Source: Schoenoplectus triqueter (taxonomy: Eukaryota > Streptophyta > Magnoliopsida > Poales > Cyperaceae). From it: a DNA stretch of 64,000 nt. How positions within the stretch are numbered: position 1 is the stretch's first letter; each line of letters opens with the position of its first letter. The notes under the pieces were generated by a model. That model made no database searches, was not told where the DNA came from, and saw only the letters and a list, made by a program, of their open reading frames with translations. Where the stretch lies: assembly GCA_964058805.1 (NCBI GenBank), contig CAXKVV010000246.1, positions 1-64,000 of the forward strand, read 5' to 3'. Positions 37,701-48,577 of this stretch are shown in pieces. The position numbers and the translations under genes were made by a program.

Positions 37701-40700
37701 GGCTTCTAAACTCAATGCTTTAGCCACCAATAACACCTGAACCTTGGTGTCTTCTCCGGCTGATCAAAAGGTCATCGGGTGTAAATGGGTCTATAAGACA
37801 AAATGAAAAGCTGATGACACCATTAATCGGTACAAAGCCCGTATGGTAGCTAAAGGGTTTAATCAAGAAGCATGTGTTGATTATGAAGAAACTTATAGCC
37901 CCATTGTTCGAGCTACTACAATTCGAGTCATTCTTTCTCTCGTCGTTTTCTCTCTCTGGCCGATCAAACAACTCAATGTTTTCAATGCTTTCTTGAATGA
38001 AGACTTATCCGAAAGGGTTTATATGGATCAACCTCCGGGTCTGCTAGACTCCATCCATCCAGACTTTGTTTGTCTTCTCCACAAATCGCTTTATGGCCTT
38101 AAATAGACACCACGAGCATGGTTTACCAAATTAAGCACCACCTTGCTTGATATTGGTTTTAAAGCATCTTATTATGATCATTCACTCTTCCGTTCTCATC
38201 ATCAAGGACACATTCTTCTACTTTTGATTTATGTCAATGATATTATTGTTATAGAAAGTGATCCTAGTCAAATCAATCAATGCATTGCTAAATTACATCA
38301 TCACTTCTCCATTTGAGACTTAAGTGATGTTCATTATTTTTTGGGCATTTAAGCAATAGTCAACAACATGGGATTATATCTCACGCAAATCAAATATCTC
38401 ACAAACTTGCTTACGCGTTCCAATATGATGCACTACAAACCTTGTTTATCTCCTATGGCCTCCGGCACGGTACTCACACCAGCGGATAGCCCACCTTGCT
38501 CAAATGCACAATTATATCATAGTGTGATTGATATAGTGTGGTTGATATTCTCCAATATGCCACGCTAACAAGGCTCGACATTACCTACTTGGTCAACAAG
38601 GTTTCCCATTACATGCACCAACCTAATGAAGATCATTGGAGTGTCGTCAAGAGGATTCATTGTTATATATCGGGTACTTTAACCTCTGGCCTTCAATTTC
38701 ACATCAATTCTCCTCCGCAGATTTACGCCTACAACGATACCGATTGGGCCAGTAGTATTGAGGATAGGAGATTCACTTCTGGTTTTTGTGTCTTTCTTGG
38801 TCGCAATCTTGTGTCTTGGTGCGCCAAGAAACAACCGACGGTTTCCCAATCTAGCACCGAAACTGAGTATCATAATTTAGCACTAGCTTGCACGGAAGTC
38901 ATGTGGCTCCAATATCTTCTCAAATAAATTCAAGTTCCCACCAAGCAGCCGCCCACTTTGTGGTGTGACAACATAAGTGCCACTTTTCTTGCTTCCAATC
39001 TCATGTTTCATGCTCGTGCCAAATATATCGAGATTGACTATCACTTAGTTCGTGAGAGAGTAGTTTCTAATAAGCTAAAGGTTCAGTTTATTTGTTCAGC
39101 CGATTAGCTAGCCGATATAATGACCAAGCCTTTGTCACTTCCTCAGTTGCAACATCTCTGAAGCAAGCTCAATGTGATAGTCCTCCCATTGGCTTGAGGG
39201 GGTGTATTGAGGTATCACATACTGCTACAGACAATTCGCTTGATTAACTAGTAATTAGTTAGATTGTTACAATTATAGATATATTAATTAGTTACAGGAC
39301 AAGCTATAATAGTGTTTCTATATATAGCATTGTACAAGCTATGAATGGAATAAGATGAAAACAATTTACAAACAAATTATCTTCCTCTATCTTAATCTTT
39401 ACATTCGTAGATAGAATAGATCATCACCCCATAGATATTGATGATAAAAAGAAAACCAACCAACAAAATTTACAGTTCAACTAGATAATTAACACTATTT
39501 GTTAGGTAGGAATGAACATTTTAGGATAAACTAACAAATTATCATTTTAGGATAAATTTAGCTACAAACTGCTCTGTAAGAAGTATAACAAAGGCTGATT
39601 TTTTTGGAAGCAACTAGAAAGTGCGGTTTTAGATTAAAAAAAAGTATGGCAAGTAAGGGGCCAATGTCCTTTTTTATCATGACAACTTTTTTTTAAAGAT
39701 ATTAATTGAACTCCTTAAATTGTGAGGATAATTCTATTATTTACCCATAACGAGAATACATGTCTTTGAATTGCTCATAACATAATATTAATATATATTG
39801 ATGTATGATATAGTATTTGAACTTAATATTGTATGGATCTGCCACTGATGGGACACGAACAGTAAAGCATATCTACACTGCAAAATGGAGTACAACAAAT
39901 TATTTTTATATAGTTCTGAAGGTGCCAATGAAATCATAATAATTCTATAATATTTTAATTATGCCGAAATTAATTTATAAATATTTTAGACTAAAAAACC
40001 AACAATGAAGAGAATTTATGGTATTAATTAATAATGTTCAGATAATAAAATTCATCTCACAGATCAACTATTTCTTTTTCATTTTTCTTTTAGTACGTAA
40101 GTGAAACCAGCTCTGATATTGAATAATTGGAGTCGGACTTCAAAAAGGAACTAAAGTCTTGCAAACCTTAATTCTGAACGTAGCTTTAAAGTACAATATC
40201 AAAATTAAATCTACTCCAAAACAGAACTATAATTTAATAATTCTAATTAAGGTCACGCCCAACTAGTTCAATCAATGAAATTCAAGCATCGAACGCAGGC
40301 AATAGTAAATGCAAGCGTCTAATAATTGAAAAGGAGAAGCTATATGTCGGCCTCTTCTTGCTATTATTGAGTTACTATTCAATGCATTTTCAGTGGGAAA
40401 TATATAATTTTGATTATTATTAATTTTTAGATAAAGATGAAGTTTAAATTATCCAACTTTAAATACATATATATATATAAACAATCCTCATTTTATTTGG
40501 ATGTTGAACGTGTGGTTTCTCTTAAGAAGAATATTTTCTTTATCACTAGATCAGAAGATTGATTCCCATAATCTTATTTATTAATATGGAGATTTCACCA
40601 TGTGATAATATGAAAGTTCAGGAAATATTATAATTGGCCTTTCAACTTATGAACAATTTTAAGAAAAAAATTACTTTTTTCCCCAACGCACAAATCAATG

Positions 40701-43635
40701 TCGTGGGCAGAAGAGCTTTATCTAATATAGTTTGAAAAAGGGAACACGCGGTTAGAATTCTTTGTCAGTGAATATTTTGACAGTTTTAATAAATAAAATT
40801 TACACTGAACAAAGTTTTTTTTAAATAAAAAATAGATATATCGCTAGCCTTGTGGACTGATTGTGCATTATATTATATCTCATTTCGTTAGACGGTTAAA
40901 ATGTAGACAATTACAAATTTTACATAATTTTAACAGCTGTAATACTTGCTTAGAATTTCCAGTTTTTGCTCACATGCATAACATAAATATGATATGCATG
41001 TCCGAATTCAACAAAAAAAAAAGTTAAAATTATACCTTACCATTGTCAAAATCGACCAGTTATCCTATATCATTTTATTATAAAAAAAATTAAGTTAACA
41101 CATTGTCAATAAATTCTAATATAGTTTTTAATAATTTGAACCATGATTTTTAAAACATAAGTTGCAGCATCTCGTTGCGTGAGTAAGAGAATTATAATCC
41201 GACAATAAGTTCAATTATGCGATGTGCAAATAAAATTAAAAGGCATGCAAGGCTAATTTAAAATTTGAATGTTTTATTTTACTAAATGGCCAACCAAATT
41301 AAGAAGATGGTGGTGATTGTTATGAATAAATCCATAACCGCCCAAACGAAAAAAGGACAAAAAGGTAATGATATAGAATCAGAATGTATGAGAGCTTCAT
41401 CAAAAAAAAAATGAAAAGAATAGAATGTATGTGAGCTTATTAACTGTCTTCTCCACAAAGTAACAAACAAACAGAGACGTGAGGTAACAAAACTTTTGAC
41501 CTACTAATTAATGGCGCGAATCCCGTGAGATGTAATCTCGTCCCATGACAAAAAAAAAGTTGCACATCACGAGCAAGTCATGAGCACGGGCGGCGGATGT
41601 AGAATTTTAGTAGGGGTAAATATCGGATTGTAATAGCTTATTGGGTTTAAATCCATTAACTAATCGGGTACTAAATAAAATAATAATAATTTAATATATA
41701 TTCTTACCTAATAAAAAATTTATTAGAATAATAACATTTTATATATTAAAAATAACAATAAAATAAAGCTCAAAGTAATAGATAATCAAATTGATGAAGA
41801 AAATTTTCATCTATAAAATTTTATATTTTGATATCTTTGCATAATTATTTCATTATATATGATATTAAATATTTTTTTCTCAATAAAATTAATTAGACAA
41901 TTCAGGGGGGGCAAAAAAAATTTCCAGAGGGACAAACTACCGAAAGTATTACCGAAAAGCACTGTTTTTAAAAATCCAGGGGGGCGCTGCCCCCCTGGTA
42001 CACTGTGCATCCGCCCCTGGTCATGAGATCAATTTATTGACACAGGGACCGTTGTTCGTCTCTTAATTATTTTTGTTACTTTGGTATACCATGTACTCAC
42101 TAAAATATTAGGAGTAATTAATTTTATGATGAAAACTTAACTTTCAAATTGCTTAACCTAAAGGTCATTGTTGAAACTTGACAAATTAGATTGAAATAGC
42201 TCACTTAGTTGACTAGATCATCTAAACACTAATATAAGTTTTCGGTGAAGTGAGAGGTTTTTTTTATTAAAATAAATATATGTTACTATTATGTAAAAAT
42301 TAAATAATTTGCTTTTATTCTCTCTACTTCATTAATTTCGCTTGCTATTAGGTTTCTACTAGAACTGAAACAATGAATAGGATTAATAAGTTTAGCTCTT
42401 CTCTGTTTGCCAATTTTGAATTTTGATAACCAAATAAGATTTTTTTTTCTCAGAAATTTCATGAACTTTAGTGATAAGAAAATTATTTTGTTTTCTCATT
42501 TTGGTCTAATGACTTCCTCTGCTTTGAAAAAGAATATGTTTTTTCATCGTCCAACGTGACCACTTATTTACATGTTTGTCTATAATCCGGTGAGGCTGCA
42601 AATGATTGTCACATATCAAGAAAATTGGTCCTCAAATATCTGTGATATATAGAGTAGGATAATTATTTTAATCAATTTTATTTTCATTTATTTATTTATT
42701 TTGGAGTGGATGAAAGACGTCCTTGGGGAATTTCATCAAAATAAAATATCGTAAGACTTTCCAATATTTTTTAATTAAAATAAACATAACAAACAAAAGA
42801 ATGAAAAAGGAAACAAAATGAAGAATATATTAAAAATAAAATGTTATTCGCACAAAGCGGGAAAGATTTCACAATATTGTTTTTAAAAGACAAAATATAA
42901 ATAAAAAGAGGAAAAGAAGCAAATAAAGAATTCAATTATTAAAAATAAAATATCGTACAAGGCGAAAAAGACTTTACAATACTATTTTTATTAGAAGACA
43001 ATAAAGAAAAAGAGGAAAAGGAAACAAAACAAAACAAAGAAAATTTTGTTTATTAATGAGGTGATATAATATTTTATTATTTGATGGAGAAATGGATTAT
43101 CTTGAAAATTTTGATAGATACTCTATTAATGAAACAAGGACAAAACAAACATATGAACAAAAGAGTACATCGGAATTGTCTATAGCGTTGCGCAATCGCC
43201 ACCTACAAGTAATTATCGCCATTTTTTTCTTATATGTATATCTCTGTTTTTTCGCAATTGAGCATTTATTTATTATATTCAAATGCGAACACCATAATTA
43301 AAAATAAACATATTTTTCGTGGATACGCATGTCATTAAAGATTTCTGACCATATTGTATACTTTGGTTAAATGTAATATATATGTTAAGGAGCATTTAAT
43401 TAGCAAAGTCTTATGTGTTAAATTAATTCTCCATTCACTATCGCTGCCGCTTGACGGCTTGAGCGCGAGAAAAAGAACGGGATTGGGATTCTCACAGTAG
43501 CTACTAGTTCGCAAAATGTGATAGTAATAGGGATGCGAGTGAAAACTTACAGTTCCGACGGGACCTTAGACGAGAAGAGATGAAGGCGAATGCACGCTTG
43601 ATGGGAAACACCAGCTTCCTCTTCCACCATGCCAT
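31722..43635 (-). CDS. Small plant protein of unknown function with an 11.7-kb intron
   Basis: Exon 1 (43635-43551) reads [20 protein letters not shown] and on to RSRRN, ending in phase 1 at a good donor (AACT|GTAAG). Exon 2 (31852-31722) follows an acceptor (TTATTAG) and completes the split codon, reading [30 protein letters not shown] and a TGA; total 71 aa. I recall a small plant-specific family of unknown function starting M-x-W-W-x-RK-V-x-FP-V-x-RAW and continuing KL-x-x-DVQTC-x-Y-x-DVQVMWEML; both exons match it and the phases agree. Family members are usually somewhat longer, so a third exon may use the possible donor GAG|GTACAA at 31761/31760; none was found. A (CT)n leader precedes the start. 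The intron holds a full copia element and an hAT element. Expression is not shown. Confidence 0.62.
33225..33845. repeat. Degenerate repeat rich in AGGACCGA/TTTGATAAG words
   Basis: Words such as GATAAGGACC, AGGACCGA, GAGTTTGATAAG and AGAGATGAGTAAGGA recur many times. The ends read TAAGGGTTGAA and GCACGCCCTTA, a weak inverted pair that may mark an old MITE. No convincing target duplication was found. It lies inside the giant intron. Confidence 0.45.
34650..34654. repeat. Left target-site duplication of the copia element
   Basis: TTCGT here is repeated exactly at 39404-39408 next to the right LTR. This fixes both ends of the element. Confidence 0.8.
34655..34836 (+). repeat. 5' LTR of the copia element (182 bp)
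   Basis: It begins TATTGAGGCATCACATAC and ends TCTTAATCTTTACA, matching the right LTR (39205-39403) along its length except for about 17 bp missing here. The first bases are TA rather than the usual TG in both LTRs. Confidence 0.85.
34864..39175 (+). pseudogene. Degenerate copia gag-pol reading frame
   Basis: The frame starts at ATG 34864 in a Ser/Thr-rich gag leader and is broken by many stops. Recognisable pieces: gag helix region (about 35040-35550), protease motif [10 protein letters not shown] (about 35920-35950), GAG-pre-integrase WHARLDHHS (about 36309), integrase core LRTDGETEY (about 36680), RT segments CKWVYKT (about 37779), [10 protein letters not shown] (about 37831) and VYMDQPPG (about 38017), and RNase H with DTDWASS (38738 on) and [13 protein letters not shown] (about 38850). 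Two RT catalytic Asp positions are Asn (QLNV near 37970 and YVND near 38232). Many stops look like CAG, CGA or TGG codons turned into TAG or TGA. Confidence 0.85.
39205..39403 (+). repeat. 3' LTR of the copia element (199 bp)
   Basis: It begins TATTGAGGTATCACATAC directly after the GAGGGGGTG tract and ends ATCTTTACA before the TTCGT duplication. It contains TCTATATATAGCATTGTACA, absent from the left LTR, with roughly 10-12 percent substitutions otherwise by eye. Confidence 0.85.
39409..41577. other. Intron sequence of the minus-strand gene, no other feature
   Basis: AT-rich DNA between the copia and hAT insertions. No exon, RNA gene or repeat with readable ends was recognised. Similar unassigned intron DNA covers about 31853-33224 and 33846-34649. 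Confidence 0.4.
41586..42020. mobile_element. Non-autonomous hAT-type element (435 bp)
   Basis: The right end reverse-complements to CCAGGGGCGGATGCACAG and the left end reads ACGGGCGGCGGATGTAGA, an imperfect inverted pair. TCATGAGC (41578-41585) and TCATGAGA (42021-42028) form a 7-of-8 target duplication. Near the right end (41976-41998) lies a perfect hairpin with 10-bp arms (CCAGGGGGGC and GCCCCCCTGG) around GCT. There is no coding frame. It lies within the giant intron. Confidence 0.7.
42029..43550. other. 5' part of the giant intron
   Basis: AT-rich; no exon with the family's sequence was found here. Two similar blocks (AAAATATCGTA..AAGACTTT..CAATA and neighbours near 42745, 42850 and 42950) suggest a short local triplication of about 100 bp. 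Confidence 0.4.
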
Positions 43636-43652
43636 ATTACTTACTATTAGAG

Positions 43653-43671
43653 GGAGAGAGAGAGAGAGAGA
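43653..43671. repeat. (GA)n microsatellite in the presumed 5' leader
   Basis: A GA run that reads (CT)n on the minus strand about 20 bases before the start codon of the small plant gene. CT-rich leaders are common just upstream of plant start codons. Confidence 0.7.
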
Positions 43672-44679
43672 GACTTCTGGTTGTGGTTAGATGAAGCTCT
43701 CTCCTCCTGCTCTCTCAGGAGTTGCACAGAGAGAGCTGTCACTATATTGATATTCATTTTTCATGGACGGTTCGGTTCTGTCTTTCAGTGGTTCACTTTT
43801 ACTTTGTTATCTTCACGCCGGATTTTCAATTTTCGAAAGAGAGTCATCACTCATCAGTATTCGTATTTATTTAGTATTTTCAGTGTATATATGATAGGTG
43901 AGATTTATACACCCGGATATAAATGTTTGATATGATAGTGATATAATATAATATTTTAAAATAAATACTAATACAACATGGGTGACGGACACAATAAATT
44001 AATGTAGTTTAATATAAACTAGTATTGAACATAGAAAATATTTGTGGTAGCAGACACAAATTAGTAGTGTAGTATCCAATTTCATTTGAAAAAAATAATA
44101 ATAAATGTACATTTTTATACAACTAAACTTATATAATTTATTTTTTTTAAAAATGCATAAAGTATGAAATTTATTGTCATTATTAATCGTTTGAAATATT
44201 AATATTAAAAATGTAATTATATATATGGTCATAGATAATTAATAAATAGGATGAAATGTAAAAATTCATTAAGCATAATATGAATTTTTTTTCTTTTATC
44301 CTATTAGCTATTTGAAAGTTGATGGTATGATTTTTCTATATTCCATAAATATAACATTATGTCAGAATTTTCATATTTTATATAAAATTTATTTAATTCA
44401 TAAGTTACATAATTCAAATTTTCATTTTTTTTAAAAAACTATTCATATTTTTTTTGTCTCACATATATCAAAATTGCTATTTGTCAAAATAAATTTGACC
44501 GCATGCTCTCCATTTTCCTCGCGGAGTGGTGAGAGTTTCAAACCCTTAAATATATTTTTTTAATTATCATATGAGTATTGAGATTTTAGTAAAATATAAA
44601 ATTAAAAATATGTTGTATCAAAATTAATAATTAAATATTAATCTGATAGTTAAAAATATTTTAGAATTAATATTAATTC
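43672..44679 (-). promoter_or_regulatory. Presumed promoter side of the giant-intron gene
   Basis: Upstream of the minus-strand start. The first 250 bases are less AT-rich than the rest, as expected near a gene start. Individual elements could not be assigned. No other gene is seen. Confidence 0.3.
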
Positions 44680-44682
44680 TAA

Positions 44683-45129
44683 GGGTGTATTTGGATGGTG
44701 TATAATAGTATTGTTCTGAGAAAAACAATACTGTTTTCGGATTAGCAACCATTCAAACATAAAATTGAAGTCGAAAATAGTAGCAGAACAATGCTAATCC
44801 GTTAATCCATAGAAAATATTGGGTTAACGGATTAGCGTCCATGAGGGTAGTGAAAATAATAAAAAAAATATTTTTTTTCTTTTATATTAGTATGGAGTAG
44901 TATTAAATAATAATAATTATTAAATAAAATACTAAAAAATAATTAATTATTTTAACTATTATCTTCATTGTTCTCAAATTATCATCTAAATAACAATTTA
45001 CTAATGCAAAATAATAAAAATTTATATCATTCTTATATTTCCTAAAATATCACTAATCTCACACTATTCTAACTACTAATCTAAACATTAATATTATTTC
45101 ACTAATCCTTTCCTCATCCAAACACACAC
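44683..45129. mobile_element. Tourist-like MITE (PIF/Harbinger type, 447 bp)
   Basis: The left end is GGGTGTATTTGGATGG and the right end reverse-complements to GTGTGTGTTTGGATGAGG. A 3-bp TAA flanks each side (44680-44682 and 45130-45132), the target preference of PIF/Harbinger. The interior is AT-rich and non-coding. Confidence 0.75.
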
Positions 45130-45153
45130 TAAAAAATTCGGACTCATGCCCAC

Positions 45154-45472
45154 CATAGTAACACCATTCGCGAATAATTCGTTTTTCACCTATAGCCGGA
45201 TGTTTCACGAATAATTCGTCAGTTTGATATACAGTGCGTTTTTTTTATCAAAAAAACGTTTTATTCGCGAATTATTCGGCAAAAAAACACATTATATATT
45301 ATTTTATATAGAATTTTATAGTTTTTAATATATTTTTAATATTTTGTCAATATAATATATATTTTATTTATATTATGTGAAACGAACTATTTCCGAATTA
45401 TATCCGTATTATACCCGAACGTCGAATTTTTGACCTCGCCGAACGTTTCCCGAATCGTAAATTGTTACTATG
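45154..45472. mobile_element. Non-autonomous hAT-type element (319 bp)
   Basis: Perfect 10-bp terminal inverted repeats CATAGTAACA and TGTTACTATG, with a perfect 8-bp target duplication ATGCCCAC at 45146-45153 and 45473-45480. The interior repeats CGCGAATAATTCG-type words. It sits only 24 bp from the Tourist-like element. Confidence 0.85.
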
Positions 45473-45480
45473 ATGCCCAC

Positions 45481-47107
45481 TCCTTCCCCGCTACGTTCCA
45501 TAGTTTTACTGACAGGAGGGATTTCTGTGCGGGACGGTGAAGTGGTTGTGAGCAACACTGACACGTGGGTCCCACATCAAACTATCCGGATGAAATTTGG
45601 CGCTTGGTGCTATGACGTGTTGATATCTGAGGCGTTTTGAACTGCATGTAGGACCCTTATCCCGTTATCCGTTAGTACTTTTGGATTGTCTAAAAAATAT
45701 TGTAAAAATAAAAAAATAGTAAAAAATAGTGATGTAAGAGAGAATGAAAAGAGTGAGATTATGATATTTAGTGAAATATAATTTTTTTTATACATTATGT
45801 TTATATCTCAATTTTAAAAGTCTAAATGGTCGATTCAAATCATTGAACATGATTTTATATTATAATATTTTTGGAGATCAAATTTTATATTTTATATTTT
45901 TTGCTATTTTTAAATGGATGAAAAATCGTTAGTTATTGAATAGTGTAGAAATCGTTAAATCAACAAACTTTATACCCATCTAAAAATAATATTTTTTTAA
46001 AGATATTTTAATATAAAGATCATGTTCAACAGTTGAGATCTGTTATTTAAACTTTTGAAATCGAGATACAAAAACAAGTACAAGAGGCTTTATACTTTAC
46101 AAAACATCATAGTCTCACTCTAATAAAATAATAATAATAATTTAAATGGTAGAGATGTTATTCGGATTGCATGTTTGAAATATTAACGAAAAATTAAGAA
46201 AACTGACAACTATTTTATCTCTCGCTAAAAATGATAAAATTGAGCTATTCTCATTATTTCAAAATAATAAATTTATGTTTGTAAGAAATTATACTAGTGA
46301 GTTTATGTGATTAAGAAATAATTTTTAAAGGTTTAAATATTTAAAATTTAAATATAATTCATACATATACATATTAGATAATTATTTTATAGACAAATTG
46401 TATATCAAAATTTTTATATTTTATAAGATCGGAATTTTTGTAACATTTCACTTATATCAAAGAATAATATAAATAATAAATACATCTAAAATTGATTCTA
46501 ACCATGCAACTTTAAATATGTAACTAAAACCAATTCAAATTAAATTCATAATATCCAACAGTCTTGAGCTTCACTCGGATCATTTTGCCTCCTAAAACAT
46601 CCACTTGTCATAGAAATGATAACAACAAGAAGTTGTAATTTTCGAAATATTGAGCTAAAATATGATCGTCGAAAAAAATAAAGGAAGTTCCTAAAATAAA
46701 GATACATAAGCATATCATAGAGATTATTAACATATTATTCAAATGTCATTATATAAAAGTACATTATATTACTAAAGTAATTATAGTGCATATTCAATTT
46801 AAAATATTTTATCTTCTATCATATAATTTTATTTTTACAGTAGAATTTGAATAATATTATGATGAATGATCAATTAATTTATAAATGATTTTAAATTTGA
46901 TGTCCATTTTATCTAAATCATTAGAAATATATATAATTTAAAAATTTATTTAAATAATACTCTTAAAAAAGATATAGTATAAATATTAAATATAGTATAA
47001 AATCACACATATTTTCATATTTTCGTAGTCAACTAGTTATAAAATATCAAAATTCGAGGAAAGTATAGTCGGCGTGGTTTTGCATGCCAGACAACAGCTT
47101 TAAGTTA
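45481..47107. other. Intergenic, no gene seen
   Basis: The first 150 bases are relatively GC-rich (GACACGTGGGTCCCAC near 45560 contains a G-box core CACGTG) and could be a promoter, but no gene start follows on either strand. The rest is AT-rich. Confidence 0.35.
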
Positions 47108-47115
47108 TCTAAAAC

Positions 47116-47390
47116 TAGAGGTGGCTTGATATAATTTTTTAAAAAGTCAAACTGATTTGATCCGATTCGAACTCGATTCAATCTGATCTGATTCAAGATC
47201 AAATGACATTCAATCCAATTGAAATCTATTGAAGATCCGAAAAAACACATGTAAATTGATCCGACCCGACTCGACCCTGATCTGACCCGGATTGATCTGA
47301 TTTCTTTCAAAAGGTCAAACTAATCCGACCCGTCTGACCCGAACCCGTCCCGATCCGAACCCACCCCGACCCACCCGATTGCCACCTCTG
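47116..47390. mobile_element. Non-autonomous hAT-type element (275 bp)
   Basis: Termini TAGAGGTGGC and GCCACCTCTG (inverse CAGAGGTGGC), with a perfect 8-bp duplication TCTAAAAC at 47108-47115 and 47391-47398. The interior is built from GATCCGA/CCCGACCC words shared with the repeats near 3.8 kb. Confidence 0.88.
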
Positions 47391-47605
47391 TCTAAAACAC
47401 GGTCTCTCTGATATTCTGTGTATCAGTTATTTTACAGCCGTAGCGCCATTGAATTGTAGTACGAGCCTCGATCCAGCATGTGGTGCCCAATAAAACAGTG
47501 ACATACTATACAGAATCACCACGGCAATGCATGAAGAAAATCGAATGCATTTATAGGCTTTAATAATTGGAACCTTCGGTTTGACATTTCTCAGCCGCAT
47601 AGCAA

Positions 47606-48569
47606 TAAGGGTTTCAATGATACTCATTTATTTATTTATCATATTCGTATCGTATTTGATAAGATAGATATGGGTAAAAAAATCATTAATTTATTTGATA
47701 TGGATAAAAATAAGAAATTTGTTTCGTCAAATAAATGGATAAGGGTATAGGTCAAGGTCATTTCGTACATGTTTGGCCTATAGGTAAATTATTAAAAAAA
47801 TAACTTATATTATTTCTAATATAATTTTATTTTCAATATAATTATTTCGTGTAATATTTTTTTGGTAAATAAAATAAAAAATAGAGAATTGGTAAGAACA
47901 CTCTGAAGTTGTGCGCTAATGGCTAGTAGTTTCAAACTTGATCCAGGCCATAGCGTACAACTTCGGGGTATTATTACCAATTCCTTATTTTTTTTATTTT
48001 ATTTAAATAAAAAAATTTGTATGTTAGTTGTCCCAATTTCTATGAGTTAATTACTATAAATTATAATTATTATCTTTTTGAAATTTAACCATCTTATAAA
48101 TTATAATGTTTGAATAATATTTAATAGATTACTTCTTAAAATGATTGAATGAGACAATATTAGATTTTATTTTAGAGAAGATGTTATTTTTTCTTTAATA
48201 TATTTTTTTATACTTAAAAAGTTTGACAAGAGATGTATATTTTTTAATTTATTTATTTTGAAATGATTCAAGCTAGGATTGATTACATAGTTTTATTTTT
48301 ATTTTATACTAGTAAAATAGAGATGTATTTGTATGAATGAAATGAGTTCATATATTTTTTTATAAATGATAATAAACTAAGTAATACATTAGTATTATTC
48401 GTTAGCACCCGTTACTGTTTTATTAACCGTTTATTTTAACGAATAAGGGTAAGGTACAGGTAAGTCTAATTTTAATGGGTAAGGGTAGGGTATGGGTAAG
48501 AGTAATTTAAAATGAGTATGATAATAAAAATACTTTCATCTGATCCGTACCGTACCCATTGACACCCTA
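47606..48569. mobile_element. Non-autonomous hAT-type element (964 bp)
   Basis: The left end TAAGGGTTTCAATGATAC pairs with the right end, which reverse-complements to TAGGGTGTCAATGGGTAC. Flanks CATAGCAA (47598-47605) and CATAGCTA (48570-48577) match at 7 of 8. The interior has GGGTAAGGGTA words near the right end and contains the hairpin at 47863-48005. No transposase was found. Confidence 0.7.
47863..48005. mobile_element. Nested hairpin MITE (about 140 bp)
   Basis: Arms of about 50 bp are inverted copies: the left has GAATTGGTAAGAACACTC and GAAGTTGTGCGCTA, the right TAGCGTACAACTTC and TATTATTACCAATTC. A loop of about 30 bp separates them. It lies wholly inside the 47606-48569 element. A microRNA-like precursor is possible, but nothing beyond the fold supports it. 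Confidence 0.65.
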
Positions 48570-48577
48570 CATAGCTA

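Larger units (their letters stand above)
34655..39403 (+). mobile_element. Ty1/copia LTR retrotransposon, complete but inactive (4.75 kb)
   Basis: LTRs at both ends, a TTCGT 5-bp target duplication, a tRNA-Met-type primer-binding site after the 5' LTR (TGATATCAGTCT at 34837-34848, two or more changes from the usual TGGTATCAGAGC), and a purine-rich tract (GAGGGGGTG) ending at 39204. Domain order gag, protease, integrase, reverse transcriptase, RNase H is that of copia. It lies antisense inside the giant intron of the small minus-strand gene. Confidence 0.9.
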
